Assembly: GCA_013335175.1 (NCBI GenBank)
Contig: JAAXWC010000005.1
Coordinates: 19,891-83,890, forward strand
DNA from: Candidatus Roizmanbacteria bacterium
Lineage (GTDB): Bacteria > Patescibacteriota > Microgenomatia > UBA1406 > GWC2-37-13
Direction: 5' to 3'
DNA length: 64,000 nt
The notes under the pieces were generated by a model, which searched no databases, had not been told where the DNA came from, and was given only the letters and a program-made list of their open reading frames with translations. The translations under genes were made by a program, and so were the position numbers. How positions within the stretch are numbered: the first letter of the stretch is position 1; each line of letters begins with the position of its first letter. Shown here piece by piece: positions 1 through 9,033 of the stretch.

Positions 1-127
1 CCATATACGAGGAATCTGCAACGACAGCATCTTCCGTTGATTCAACAACTATTTCTGCTTCAGAAACTTCCTGAGAATCTGAAACGATATCTTCTGGTTT
101 GGTTTGTGGTGTTTGTGTATCATCCAT
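1..127 (-). CDS. N-terminus of an unidentified acidic protein (partial)
   Basis: A minus-strand reading frame starts with ATG at 127 and runs off the left edge of the window. The visible 42 residues begin MDDTQTPQTKPEDIV and are rich in Asp, Glu, Ser and Val, with no hydrophobic segment, so this is probably a disordered acidic N-terminal tail. Such tails occur on many bacterial proteins, so no function can be given. It lies upstream of and points away from rdgB, with about 150 bases of apparently non-coding sequence between them. Confidence 0.5.
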   Translation of the reverse strand, partial: MDDTQTPQTKPEDIVSDSQEVSEAEIVVESTEDAVVADSSYM

Positions 128-278
128 AGAGAAACACTATACAGGAAAGAGAGAGGAGGATGCAAGTCTTATTTATGGTTCTAAAAATACCATAAAAGGC
201 AACAAAAGGAGCATAAAAAAACCAGAGAGAAAATCTGCTGTTATTTTGGAAGGGGTTTCAAATTCGGCCATGGATATA

Positions 279-827
279 TTATAACGAATATTTTTGTAAA
301 TAAGTCTTGAACTGGAGCGCCGCAATCTTCCTCATGCTGATTTCATTCTTTTCGCTTATACTCATTTCGGCAAAGGTTTTTCCCAAACCTACTGGTTGAA
401 AAATCGCATCCCATCCAAACCCTGCTGTACCGCGCGGGGAAACAATCGATCCCTGAAGGGAACCTTCAAAATAAGAGATTTCATCTTTTGTGTGAGCGTA
501 GCCGATTACTGTCTTTGCTACTGCCCGCGTGTTTCCCATCTTTTGAGCTAATTCGTACAGTCCATCAGGTCCAAGTGCCTGTAAAAACCATTTAATAAGC
601 GGCCCAGGGAGGCCTTTAAGGCAGTCCAGATACAATGCAGTATCCTCGACCATACACGAGCCAGAGGTCTGTGGAATAGCTGTTTCTAACTTTGCTCGAA
701 TAACTGCTTGTGGGTCAAGCTCCTGAATTTCGGGAAGATCAATTACTGCTTGTTTGAGCTGAGGAATAAGGGTTTGCATTTCCGCAAACTTTCTTTCATT
801 TCCGGTAAAAAAATAGATTGGTTTCAT
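279..827 (-). CDS. rdgB: RdgB/HAM1-type non-canonical purine NTP pyrophosphatase
   Basis: The 182-residue protein opens with the family hallmark TGNERKF (residues 9-15) and keeps the substrate-binding VEDTALYLD segment near residue 60 and GTAGFGWDAIF near residue 133. Family members hydrolyse ITP, dITP and XTP to monophosphates in the cytoplasm, keeping deaminated purines out of nucleic acids. Length is close to the usual 190-200. It is the last gene of a minus-strand run, 5 bases after the dihydroorotate dehydrogenase fusion, so probably co-transcribed with it. The family assignment is firm; the substrate is inferred from the family. Confidence 0.9.
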   Translation of the reverse strand: MKPIYFFTGNERKFAEMQTLIPQLKQAVIDLPEIQELDPQAVIRAKLETAIPQTSGSCMVEDTALYLDCLKGLPGPLIKWFLQALGPDGLYELAQKMGNTRAVAKTVIGYAHTKDEISYFEGSLQGSIVSPRGTAGFGWDAIFQPVGLGKTFAEMSISEKNEISMRKIAALQFKTYLQKYSL

Positions 828-832
828 AACGA

Positions 833-2395
833 TTATGCATCGACCCCCACCGCTTCGCTGATGTTTTTAAATCCATCTTTTTTTAAAAGATCAAGTAACT
901 CTATATTAATTTGAGCGGCTAACTGAGGCCCCTCAAAGATAAGCCCCGTTATCAGTTGAACCAAAGATGCTCCCAATCGAATTTTTTTATAGGCGTCTTT
1001 TCCATTAAAAATTCCACCACAGCCCACGATGACAAGTTTTTTTCCCTGTTCACGATACGCAAGACGGATAAGTTCATTTGATCGCTTTTCCGTTGGTTTT
1101 CCACTATAGTACCCAACTGAATACTTTGCCACCTCTTTTTTGTTGAGAGAAGCATCTTCACGGTTTTTTTGTAGATTTCCGAAAATGACACCAGCAACCG
1201 GGAACTTTACAATAACGTCCAACATTGTACGAACTTCTTCATCTGTTTTTTCTATTGGCATTTTAATAAACAAAGGATGGGAAAGGTTTAATTTTGTTAC
1301 TGCTGCAATGAGTTCGTACAAATGTTTTGGCGGGTAAAAAGAGATGTTCCCCTTTAGATTCGGGCAACTTATGTTGAGTTCGTAGTACGCAAGCTTAAGC
1401 TTTGCTTTTTCCACCGTGACGAACGCCTCAACGATATCTGAAACTGCATCTTTTTGCGTCTTCAGGTCGAGCGTATTTGTCTGACCAATGCTCATTCCAA
1501 CTGGTGTGGTAATCGGCATTTTTTTCATCCGTTTTACAATCTGCTTTATACCATTATTTTTAAACCCTTTATTTACCATGAGCGACTTTGAGCGAATTAA
1601 ACGCCCCAAGCGAGGTGGATAATTGCCTTCATACGCTTTGTTCGTGATGGTACCTACTGTGCTGGAGCCGAATCCGAGGACGGGCAAAAATAGGGGTAGC
1701 TCCGCATTATAATCGAAGCCGGCAGCAAGCCCAATCGGGTTGGCGAAAGGGATATGTGCAATTGTTTGTTTCAAGGCCGGATCTTCTACCCGGTAAAAGC
1801 AACGATACAACCCTCTCGATATCGCATGTGATCCAAGAAAATTACCTATTTTTGTCATTACCTGATGAATAGGTTCTGAAGGAGTAAGAAAAAGCAATGG
1901 TCGTACGAAACGATACACGGAGTGGGTAATAACTGCACTCAGAGCTACCCGTTCCGCGGACAAGAACCAATAGGCAAGAATGGCAAGTGAAAAACTCGTA
2001 ATGGCAGAAAGTAAACAGTACAAGCAAATCGCTTGCAATACCCCCAGCATAATAAAAACTAAATATCCTGAGAAAACAAACCCAATTGCACTTTCCAATA
2101 GAAAAAATATTCCAAAAATCCTTCTATTAGTACTGAAAAAAAGAGTCCCCCAAGCAATAAGGAGAAAATAGTGAAAAACTCCCAATAGGGAAAGAGGGAT
2201 GGAAAAAATATGCGCGTAACTACTCGACAATACTTTCCCGCAGTCAACCATGAATCCGTGAATAGGACACGGAACTAATTTCTGAAAAAGACTTTCATAA
2301 TATAAATAAGCAGAATCCAACAGACCAACAATGGGAAACAAGAGAAGCCAGAATTTTTTGTTTTTCACAAAAGTATTATACATGCCCGTCCTCAT
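833..2395 (-). CDS. pyrD: VKOR domain fused to dihydroorotate dehydrogenase
   Basis: The protein has 520 residues. Residues about 13-148 form a four-helix VKOR (vitamin K epoxide reductase) domain with loop cysteines C43 and C52 and the active-site pair C124-L-Y-C127. Residues about 160-515 are a class-2-type dihydroorotate dehydrogenase (NPIGLAAGFDYN near 219, GTITNKAYEGNYPPR near 248, GCGGI near 458, GASLVQL near 475). The membrane class of this enzyme passes electrons from dihydroorotate to quinone, and VKOR homologues pass electrons from thiols to quinone, so both halves share a membrane electron acceptor. The position equivalent to the class-2 catalytic serine is Cys344 (NISCPN). The start overlaps the CDF gene; ATG at 2383 is the alternative. 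Confidence 0.88.
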   Translation of the reverse strand: MRTGMYNTFVKNKKFWLLLFPIVGLLDSAYLYYESLFQKLVPCPIHGFMVDCGKVLSSSYAHIFSIPLSLLGVFHYFLLIAWGTLFFSTNRRIFGIFFLLESAIGFVFSGYLVFIMLGVLQAICLYCLLSAITSFSLAILAYWFLSAERVALSAVITHSVYRFVRPLLFLTPSEPIHQVMTKIGNFLGSHAISRGLYRCFYRVEDPALKQTIAHIPFANPIGLAAGFDYNAELPLFLPVLGFGSSTVGTITNKAYEGNYPPRLGRLIRSKSLMVNKGFKNNGIKQIVKRMKKMPITTPVGMSIGQTNTLDLKTQKDAVSDIVEAFVTVEKAKLKLAYYELNISCPNLKGNISFYPPKHLYELIAAVTKLNLSHPLFIKMPIEKTDEEVRTMLDVIVKFPVAGVIFGNLQKNREDASLNKKEVAKYSVGYYSGKPTEKRSNELIRLAYREQGKKLVIVGCGGIFNGKDAYKKIRLGASLVQLITGLIFEGPQLAAQINIELLDLLKKDGFKNISEAVGVDA

Positions 2396-3770
2396 TTAAA
2401 GTAGCTTCTGGTTCTATGTGCACTACTACCCGTTCAATACTCGGCAGTTTTTCTTTCATAAGATACTCTAATTTGCTCGAAAGCGCATGAGCCTCTTCTA
2501 ATGGCATGGAGCTTGGCACAAAGCCATGGAGGGTGACAAACAGCTTGCCCGAAACGGTTCGAGCCTCAATTTGATGAATATCTCGAACGTGTCCTAACTG
2601 TTTTTGCACCGCTATCGCTGCATTTTTTACCCGGTCTAACTCGTGTACTGATACGGGTGCACTCTTAAGAACGCTTGGTCGAAGTGGTTCGAGATGAGAT
2701 TCTATTACCACATCTTCCCCTAGTTCCTGCTCAATTGTATGCTCTAAATGCGTTGCTGCCTTATGCGCTTTTTCGATTGAAAGATCGCTTGGAACTTCTA
2801 AATCAAAATTTACGTATTTTTTTGTTTCGAGAGATTGTACCGAAATATCGTGTACCGAGAGATTATGCCGCTGGGCCAGGAGTTGAATACGATCAACAAT
2901 GGTTTCATCCTTGGGTACAATCGGCTTGGTGTGAATTACAACATCTGCATCGGAAATACTTTTCTGGACTGTTTTTTCTACTTCGTCGGTAATACGGTGT
3001 ATTGTCTCTAAAGGGAGTTTCCGGCTTACCCCGATTATCATGTCTACAAAATAAGTGTGGCCGGTAGGACGAAGACGAAGTCGCTCTACACTTAACACTC
3101 CTTCTACTTCTAAAATAACCTGCTGCACCTGCTCGGTAAGACCGCGAGGCGCAGTATCTATCAGGACATCAAAGGTACGTCTCCCCAATCGATAGCTGAT
3201 AAACACGACAATAAGTGCAACTGCAATAGCTGCAATCGCATCTGCCCCCTTAATTCCAAGCGACACAAAAAATAGCCCTACGATTACGACTCCTGAACTG
3301 AGAATATCGGATTGAAAGTGTAGGGCATCTGCTTCCAACGCCTGGCTTTTGTTCTCTTTTGCTGCTTTAAATAGTGCCCGCGAGCGAGAAACATCAACAA
3401 CAATAGAAATGATCATAACGGCAAAGGCATACCAGGTAACTTCTATTTCAACCGATTTCACCAAAAGCCGGTGTACCGCTTCATAAATAATCCAAATGCT
3501 CGTAATAACCAACAGAACCGTTTCAGCTAAAGCAGAAATACTTTCAATTTTGCCATGTCCATAGGGATGCGTTTTATCTGCCGGTTTATCGGAGTATTTC
3601 ACAGCAAAAAACGTAATAAGTGCAGCTCCAAAATCTAGTGCACTATGAGCAGCCTCTGAGAGAATCCCTATACTCCCCGTAAGGAGCCCTACTACAAGCT
3701 TCATACCAGTAAGGAGAATACTTGCAAATACAGAGCTTCCTGCCACGATAAGTTTATTATTTTTTTTCAT
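2376..3770 (-). CDS. Cation diffusion facilitator with three C-terminal repeats
   Basis: This is a CDF-family divalent metal/proton antiporter of the inner membrane, probably for zinc. The six-helix core carries the expected site pairs HSALD and HFQSD (H-x3-D in TM2 and TM5) and the HPYGHGKIE loop. Ordinary CDF proteins are about 300 residues with one cytoplasmic dimerisation domain. Here 464 residues include three successive copies, each ending in an acidic strand such as VVIHTKPI, VVIESHLEPL or VVVHIEPE. ATG at 3770 is chosen because it begins just before TM1; an in-frame ATG at 3833 adds 21 residues with no family counterpart. A TATAAT lies at 3783-3788 on this strand. Confidence 0.85.
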   Translation of the reverse strand: MKKNNKLIVAGSSVFASILLTGMKLVVGLLTGSIGILSEAAHSALDFGAALITFFAVKYSDKPADKTHPYGHGKIESISALAETVLLVITSIWIIYEAVHRLLVKSVEIEVTWYAFAVMIISIVVDVSRSRALFKAAKENKSQALEADALHFQSDILSSGVVIVGLFFVSLGIKGADAIAAIAVALIVVFISYRLGRRTFDVLIDTAPRGLTEQVQQVILEVEGVLSVERLRLRPTGHTYFVDMIIGVSRKLPLETIHRITDEVEKTVQKSISDADVVIHTKPIVPKDETIVDRIQLLAQRHNLSVHDISVQSLETKKYVNFDLEVPSDLSIEKAHKAATHLEHTIEQELGEDVVIESHLEPLRPSVLKSAPVSVHELDRVKNAAIAVQKQLGHVRDIHQIEARTVSGKLFVTLHGFVPSSMPLEEAHALSSKLEYLMKEKLPSIERVVVHIEPEATLNEDGHV

Positions 3771-3822
3771 ACCGTACCAAGTATTATACAGTGTTACCGA
3801 CCAATTGATCGTCCCTGGAATA

Positions 3823-4353
3823 TCACTCACCATCTGAAAAAACCTGTATCAGAAACCGTATATGTTCTTCAGGGGAAAGACCTATCAGCGTAAACCCCTT
3901 CTCTATATCTTCACGGCTCACTTTTGCAGCAAATCCCTTGTCTTTTAATTTCTTTATTACTGATTTCGGTTCCATTCCATGAAAACGATTTGGCCTCATC
4001 AGAGATACGGCATGCATAAAACCCGATAATTCATCGCAGGCAAACAAATACTTCTCTAAAAGAGAAACCGCTTCTTTCCCCGTCCGCGAGGGGGCATGTG
4101 CTGCAATGGCGTCTTTGAGTTCCACAGGATAATCTGATAACAGGTCACGAATTGCTTTATTCGGATGTTCATCAGGGAACATTTCCCAATCTAAGTCGTG
4201 TAACAAACCTGTTTGATACCACAGTTCGACGTCCTCATGTAATTTCTGTGCATATGCGGCAAGTGCCTGCGCTACCATGCGACTGTGGTGCTGTAACGCC
4301 TCATTTTTAATGTAGGTCTGAAGGAGCGTTTCTGATTGTTCTCGAGTTGGCAT
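3823..4353 (-). CDS. HD-domain hydrolase
   Basis: This is a small HD-superfamily phosphohydrolase. Visible motifs are QHHSRMVAQAL, where the first metal histidine would lie, the HD doublet in GLLHDLDWEMFPDEHP, and AIAAHAPSRTG. This pattern is shared with the YfbR/HDIG group of soluble nucleotide or phosphate-ester hydrolases; the substrate cannot be read from sequence. ATG at 4353 is preferred over 4401 because the longer N-terminus reads through the promoter region and would overlap divergent mutS. It is the first gene of the run that continues into the CDF exporter and the VKOR-dehydrogenase. Confidence 0.75.
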   Translation of the reverse strand: MPTREQSETLLQTYIKNEALQHHSRMVAQALAAYAQKLHEDVELWYQTGLLHDLDWEMFPDEHPNKAIRDLLSDYPVELKDAIAAHAPSRTGKEAVSLLEKYLFACDELSGFMHAVSLMRPNRFHGMEPKSVIKKLKDKGFAAKVSREDIEKGFTLIGLSPEEHIRFLIQVFSDGE

Positions 4354-4371
4354 ATTTTTAAGAGAAATGTG

Positions 4372-4384
4372 TATGATATATGAT
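4372..4384. promoter_or_regulatory. Overlapping divergent -10 elements for mutS and the HD gene
   Basis: The short segment contains TATGAT twice on the plus strand (4372-4377 and 4379-4384) and, read on the other strand, TATCAT. The second plus-strand copy leaves 8 bases before the mutS ATG at 4393, so the mutS transcript would begin at or next to its start codon. Only 39 bases separate the two start codons, so both promoters must share this sequence. Confidence 0.55.
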
Positions 4385-4392
4385 ACAAACCT

Positions 4393-7017
4393 ATGCAACA
4401 ATTCACAACTCCCATGATGAAGCAGTATCAGGCGATAAAAGATCAGTACCAGGACTGTCTCCTCTTTTTTCGTATGGGTGATTTTTACGAATTATTTATG
4501 GAAGATGCATTCATTGGTGCAAAAGTGCTTGATATTACGCTTACCGGAAGACCGAAAGGTCGCGATGGCAGAATTCCTATGGCAGGAGTTCCCTACCATG
4601 CCGTTGACTCGTATCTGGCAAAACTGGTCAAGGCTGGATACAAAGTAGCGATTTGTGAACAGATGACCGAACCGGATAAATCCGGCATTGTAGAACGCGA
4701 GGTAATCCGCGTTGTTACGCCGGGCACCGTTCTCGATGAAAAAGCACTCATTAAAAAGGAAAATAATTTTCTCGTCAGTATCATTATTCAGAGCAGTACC
4801 GTGGCCATAGCAGCATGCGATATTTCTACCGGTCAGTTTGAACTCGGAGAATGGAAAACAGACGACTGGAAAGGGCTTATAAGCAATGAGCTGGCAAGCA
4901 TTCATCCATCTGAATGTATCTTGGCCTCGGACCATTATACCGATGGTTCCCTCCTCAAACTTCTCAAAACGAATAAAGACCTCAACATTTTTTGCTTTCA
5001 TGAAAGTGGGAACTATACACAAAAAGCTTCACAGGTATTCAAACGGCATTTTCATATCAGCTCGCTCTCAACCTTCGGCATTGAGGAACTTAAAACAGGC
5101 ATTATGGCCGGAGCAATGCTTCTGGGGTATCTGAAAGAAACACAAAAAGATATGATCGGTCATATCACCAAAATCCAGGTTATGAACTCGAAAGATTTTG
5201 TCTCTTTAGATCGTTCAACAATGATAAATCTTGAGCTTTTCTCAACAATTCGTGATCAGGAAACTACAGGTTCTTTGATTTCTGTACTTGACCAAACTCA
5301 CACCGCGATGGGTGGCCGACTTCTGCGAGAATGGATACGGAAGCCGTTGTATCAGAAACAATCGATTCTTGCGCGGCACGAAGCAGTTGAGACACTGGTA
5401 AGAAATTATCCTTTACGTGAAAAGCTTGGTACGATATTATCAGCGATCTCCGATATTGAACGTATTCTTTCCCGCCTTTCTGTAGGAATTGGAAATGCCC
5501 GGGACATGGTTTCGTTAAAACATTCATTTGAAAAAGCTAAAGACCTTCGGAAAGCACTTGCACAATCTACTCCTCTCTTGTCTGAGGCAGCTCAGGCAAT
5601 CTCTCCCGTAATCGATTCGCTCGCAAACCAGATTGAACTAACTATTTTAGATGAACCAGCGTTCGATCCAAAAACCGGCGGAATTATCAAACCAGGTATC
5701 TCGCCTGAACTTGATACCCTTCAGGGACTGGTAACCAACGGAAAAAACTGGGTAATTGCTTTAGAGCAACAGGAAAGGGAAAATACCGGAATCCATTCAC
5801 TAAAAGTCCGATTCAATAAAGTATTTGGATTTTATATCGAGGTCAGCAATTCAAATTTAGATGCCGTACCCGCACACTATATGCGTAAGCAAACCTTAGT
5901 AAATGGAGAACGATTTATTACCCCGGAATTGAAAAAAAAAGAAGAAATGATCTTAACTGCCGAAGAGCGTATGCAAGAAATTGAGTACGCAATTTTTAAG
6001 GAACTGCTAAATCAGATCCTTGCCTCAACCAAAGATATTCAAAAAACTGCTCAATCAGTTGCACAGATCGACTGTCTTTGTTCATTTGCAGAGCAGGCAA
6101 CACGTTTTGGGTACACACGACCTGAGATTGTTGAAACGGGTGAAATATACATAAAAAACGGTCGACATCCGGTAGTTGAACGAGTCTTGGAAGAAGGGCA
6201 ATTTGTCCCAAATTCTATCCATTTAGGTTATTCTGAAGCAACACTTCTGATGATTACCGGCCCCAATATGGCGGGGAAATCAGTACTCATGCGACAGGTT
6301 GCCCTGATTGCGCTGTTGAATCAGATCGGAAGTTTTGTCCCCGCAGAACAAGTAAAACTTTCACTCGTTGATCATATTTTTGTGCGAAGTGGGGCGTCTG
6401 ATGCGATTACGGCCGGTCTTTCAACGTTCATGGTAGAGATGACCGAAACAGCACAAATCCTTCATAATGCAACTGAAAAAAGCTTAATTGTGATGGATGA
6501 AATCGGTCGCGGGACCAGTACCTACGACGGTATCAGTATCGCTTGGGCCGTTGCCGATTATCTCGTAACTGCGCCCGGTATCAAAGCAAAAACTCTCTTT
6601 GCGACACATTACCATGAGCTTCAGGCTCTTGCAGACGAATATCCACAGGTAAAAAATGTTCACATGGCAATTGAACAGCAAAATGGCGAATTGATTTTTC
6701 TCCACACGCTCCTTCCCGGAGGGGCATCGCATAGTTTCGGCGTTGCAGTAGCAAAACTCGCAGGGTTGCCTGCGCCTGTTCTGGAACGAGCAAATCAGCA
6801 GCTCTTAAAACTGGAGTCTCGTAGTGCGGAACCGACGGAAACTACAACCTATATTGAACCTCGGATCAATTTTTCGCATCATTTATTACAACGCGAGCTC
6901 GACGGACTGGATATTCACCAAATGACGCCTTTAGACGCCCTCAATAAACTGGCAGAACTAAAGGAAAAACTAAAACTTTCAAAGACGAACCAGGAGCGTG
7001 CACTCCAAGTGGATTGA
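4393..7017 (+). CDS. mutS: DNA mismatch repair ATPase MutS
   Basis: The 874-residue protein has the full MutS1 domain order. The N-terminal mismatch-binding domain has the F-x-E reader motif at F31-Y32-E33. The connector, lever and clamp domains follow. The ATPase domain has Walker A GPNMAGKS near residue 622, the DEIGRGTST segment, and ATHYHEL. It recognises mismatches and recruits MutL. It is followed 76 bases later by mutL on the same strand. Nothing is missing, and the length matches ordinary bacterial MutS. Confidence 0.97.
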   Translation: MQQFTTPMMKQYQAIKDQYQDCLLFFRMGDFYELFMEDAFIGAKVLDITLTGRPKGRDGRIPMAGVPYHAVDSYLAKLVKAGYKVAICEQMTEPDKSGIVEREVIRVVTPGTVLDEKALIKKENNFLVSIIIQSSTVAIAACDISTGQFELGEWKTDDWKGLISNELASIHPSECILASDHYTDGSLLKLLKTNKDLNIFCFHESGNYTQKASQVFKRHFHISSLSTFGIEELKTGIMAGAMLLGYLKETQKDMIGHITKIQVMNSKDFVSLDRSTMINLELFSTIRDQETTGSLISVLDQTHTAMGGRLLREWIRKPLYQKQSILARHEAVETLVRNYPLREKLGTILSAISDIERILSRLSVGIGNARDMVSLKHSFEKAKDLRKALAQSTPLLSEAAQAISPVIDSLANQIELTILDEPAFDPKTGGIIKPGISPELDTLQGLVTNGKNWVIALEQQERENTGIHSLKVRFNKVFGFYIEVSNSNLDAVPAHYMRKQTLVNGERFITPELKKKEEMILTAEERMQEIEYAIFKELLNQILASTKDIQKTAQSVAQIDCLCSFAEQATRFGYTRPEIVETGEIYIKNGRHPVVERVLEEGQFVPNSIHLGYSEATLLMITGPNMAGKSVLMRQVALIALLNQIGSFVPAEQVKLSLVDHIFVRSGASDAITAGLSTFMVEMTETAQILHNATEKSLIVMDEIGRGTSTYDGISIAWAVADYLVTAPGIKAKTLFATHYHELQALADEYPQVKNVHMAIEQQNGELIFLHTLLPGGASHSFGVAVAKLAGLPAPVLERANQQLLKLESRSAEPTETTTYIEPRINFSHHLLQRELDGLDIHQMTPLDALNKLAELKEKLKLSKTNQERALQVD

Positions 7018-7093
7018 GTCATTACACCATTATTACTCTTCTCCACCGTCTTTCTTATCCTATCTTCCAAATATAGTCTACAATGAGAAGGTT

Positions 7094-8824
7094 ATGGGTA
7101 TAATACACACTCTATCTCAAGACACAATAGCTAAAATTGCTGCAGGTGAGGTGGTCGAACGTCCCGCTTTTGCTGTAAAAGAACTCATAGAAAACGCGGT
7201 AGATGCAGGTGCCACCTCTCTCCGTATTGATATTGAAAAAAGCGGACTTCAAAAAATTTCTGTCATAGATAACGGTGAAGGAATGAGCAAAGAAGATCTT
7301 CTCCTAAGTTTTCAGCCTCATACAACCAGTAAATTAAGCTCTTCTGATGAGCTCAACACTATTCGTACCCTTGGGTTTCGGGGAGAAGCATTAGCGAGCA
7401 TCGCCGCCATTTCCCACCTCGTCATTGAAAGTCGCAATCAAAAGGAGCCCATTGGGTTTCAGATTGAAATTGAAAACGGAGAACCCGTCCATTCACAATC
7501 GGTAGGAATGGCCGAAGGCACTCGAGTCGTCGCTGAAAATATATTTGAGTCTATTCCAGCAAGACGAAAGTTTTTAAAAAGTCCTACCACTGAATTTCGC
7601 CATATTTTAGAGGTAGTTACCAGAGCAGCACTTTCCTTCCCTCGGATTGCTTTTTCCCTTTCCCACAACAAAAAACTAATATTCTCCCTTCCCGAAAATC
7701 AAAGTATTGAAGAACGTCTTAAAACATTGTTTGGAACATCTATTTTTGAAAACCTCATTCCACTCAGCTACCAGGTAGCTCATATTTCTCTCACTGGCTT
7801 CATTACGAAGCCGCATATTACTGCATACCATCAGAGCAAACATTATTTGTTTGTCAACAAACGCGCCGTGAAAAATACGTTTCTTTCCCAGACCGCAAAA
7901 GATGCCTATGGTACGCTCCTCGATCCACATGCATTCCCCATTGTTATTCTCTTTATTACCCTCCCCTCGGAAATGGTTGATGTAAATATTCACCCACGAA
8001 AAGAACAGATAGCTTTTTTTAATACCCAAACTATCGCAGATGCGATCAAAGGAGCAGTTTCTGAGTCGCTGAGAAAACACAGTCTCACCTTTCATGATTT
8101 GCGCTGGAAAGGGACATCTGTTCGTACCAAAGAGGAAATGGTCCGGGAAACAAGCGGACGCAAAGGGCTCTCTTCATCGTACGCCGCTCATATCCTGAAG
8201 GATGAGATCTTCCCTTGGGAACAAGATGAATTTGTGGAGATCAAAAAATCATCCGACGTAATTCAAATAAATAACACCTATCTGATCATTCAGACCGCAA
8301 ATGGGTATCTATTAATAGACCAACATGCGGCACATGAACGCATCCTGTACGAACAATTTTCGCATACATTCCAAAAGCAAAAAGACGCTACCGTTTCTCA
8401 TGAACTTACTGAAGCTAAAATACTGCCACTTTCCTTTACCGAAGCAGAGATATTGCGATCGAATTTGTCGCTTTTTGCTCGATTGGGATTTCAAATAGAA
8501 GAATTTGGTACTACCACTTTCAAAATTGATGCAGTTCCGCAGTTATTCAAAGACCGCGATATCGGAGCACTTATTCGAGAAATTATCGAGGATCTTATGG
8601 AAGATGTCTCACCAAAAAAAGTAGACAATAATAGCCATCGAATGCTCGCGTATTTGGCTTGCCGCAGCGCTATAAAAGCAGGTATACCACTTACAAAAGA
8701 CAAAGCACGGCAACTCGTAAAAGACTTGTTTCTATGCGACAACCCCTATACCTGCCCGCACGGCCGTCCGACACATGTAGAGATTACCTTGAAAGAACTC
8801 GATAAACTGTTTCGGAGAAAATGA
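7094..8824 (+). CDS. mutL: DNA mismatch repair endonuclease MutL
   Basis: The N-terminal GHKL ATPase begins MGIIHTLSQDTIAKIAAGEVVERP and keeps the ELIENAVDAGA, DNGEG and GFRGEAL motifs. The C-terminal domain carries the endonuclease motif DQHA-x2-E-x4-E (DQHAAHERILYE, near residue 409), ACRSAIKAG and CPHGRP. This is therefore the nicking type of MutL used where there is no MutH. The start at 7094 gives the canonical N-terminus; upstream in-frame sequence to 6998 would overlap mutS and is not conserved in character. TATAGT at 7072-7077 is a possible separate promoter. Confidence 0.96.
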   Translation: MGIIHTLSQDTIAKIAAGEVVERPAFAVKELIENAVDAGATSLRIDIEKSGLQKISVIDNGEGMSKEDLLLSFQPHTTSKLSSSDELNTIRTLGFRGEALASIAAISHLVIESRNQKEPIGFQIEIENGEPVHSQSVGMAEGTRVVAENIFESIPARRKFLKSPTTEFRHILEVVTRAALSFPRIAFSLSHNKKLIFSLPENQSIEERLKTLFGTSIFENLIPLSYQVAHISLTGFITKPHITAYHQSKHYLFVNKRAVKNTFLSQTAKDAYGTLLDPHAFPIVILFITLPSEMVDVNIHPRKEQIAFFNTQTIADAIKGAVSESLRKHSLTFHDLRWKGTSVRTKEEMVRETSGRKGLSSSYAAHILKDEIFPWEQDEFVEIKKSSDVIQINNTYLIIQTANGYLLIDQHAAHERILYEQFSHTFQKQKDATVSHELTEAKILPLSFTEAEILRSNLSLFARLGFQIEEFGTTTFKIDAVPQLFKDRDIGALIREIIEDLMEDVSPKKVDNNSHRMLAYLACRSAIKAGIPLTKDKARQLVKDLFLCDNPYTCPHGRPTHVEITLKELDKLFRRK

Positions 8825-8902
8825 GCACATACAAACTATCTCCGTCATTGCCGCTTAGTCGGCAATCGTTGTTCTGGGTCAATTGAACGGAACAATTAAA
8901 TA

Positions 8903-8974
8903 GATTCCGGGTCCCTGGCATGCCCTGCGATGCCGCATGGCTGTCGCCGCCATGGCGTGCAAGCCCGGAATGAC
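8903..8974. repeat. Inverted-repeat intergenic element (ATTCCGG...CCGGAAT family)
   Basis: GATTCCGGG at the left end pairs with CCCGGAATGAC at the right end, and the intervening bases contain a further GC-rich hairpin (CATGCC, GGCATG-like). The same terminal sequence occurs at 50506-50528 and 50715-50755. It lies in the mutL to cytochrome b5 intergenic region and looks like a REP-type non-coding repeat. Confidence 0.6.
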
Positions 8975-9019
8975 ACCTGCAAATCTTCTCTTTTCAGCTT
9001 TCCCTCAGTTTTTTTATGG

Positions 9020-9025
9020 TATAGT
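9020..9025 (+). promoter_or_regulatory. -10 element TATAGT, 8 bases before the start codon
   Basis: TATAGT ends 8 bases before the ATG at 9034, which would give a leaderless or near-leaderless mRNA for the cytochrome b5 protein. No Shine-Dalgarno sequence is present. Confidence 0.5.
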
Positions 9026-9033
9026 AAATTTAT

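Noticed and set aside
4492..5022. 176-codon minus-strand ORF
   Set aside because: It is a shadow of mutS on the opposite strand.
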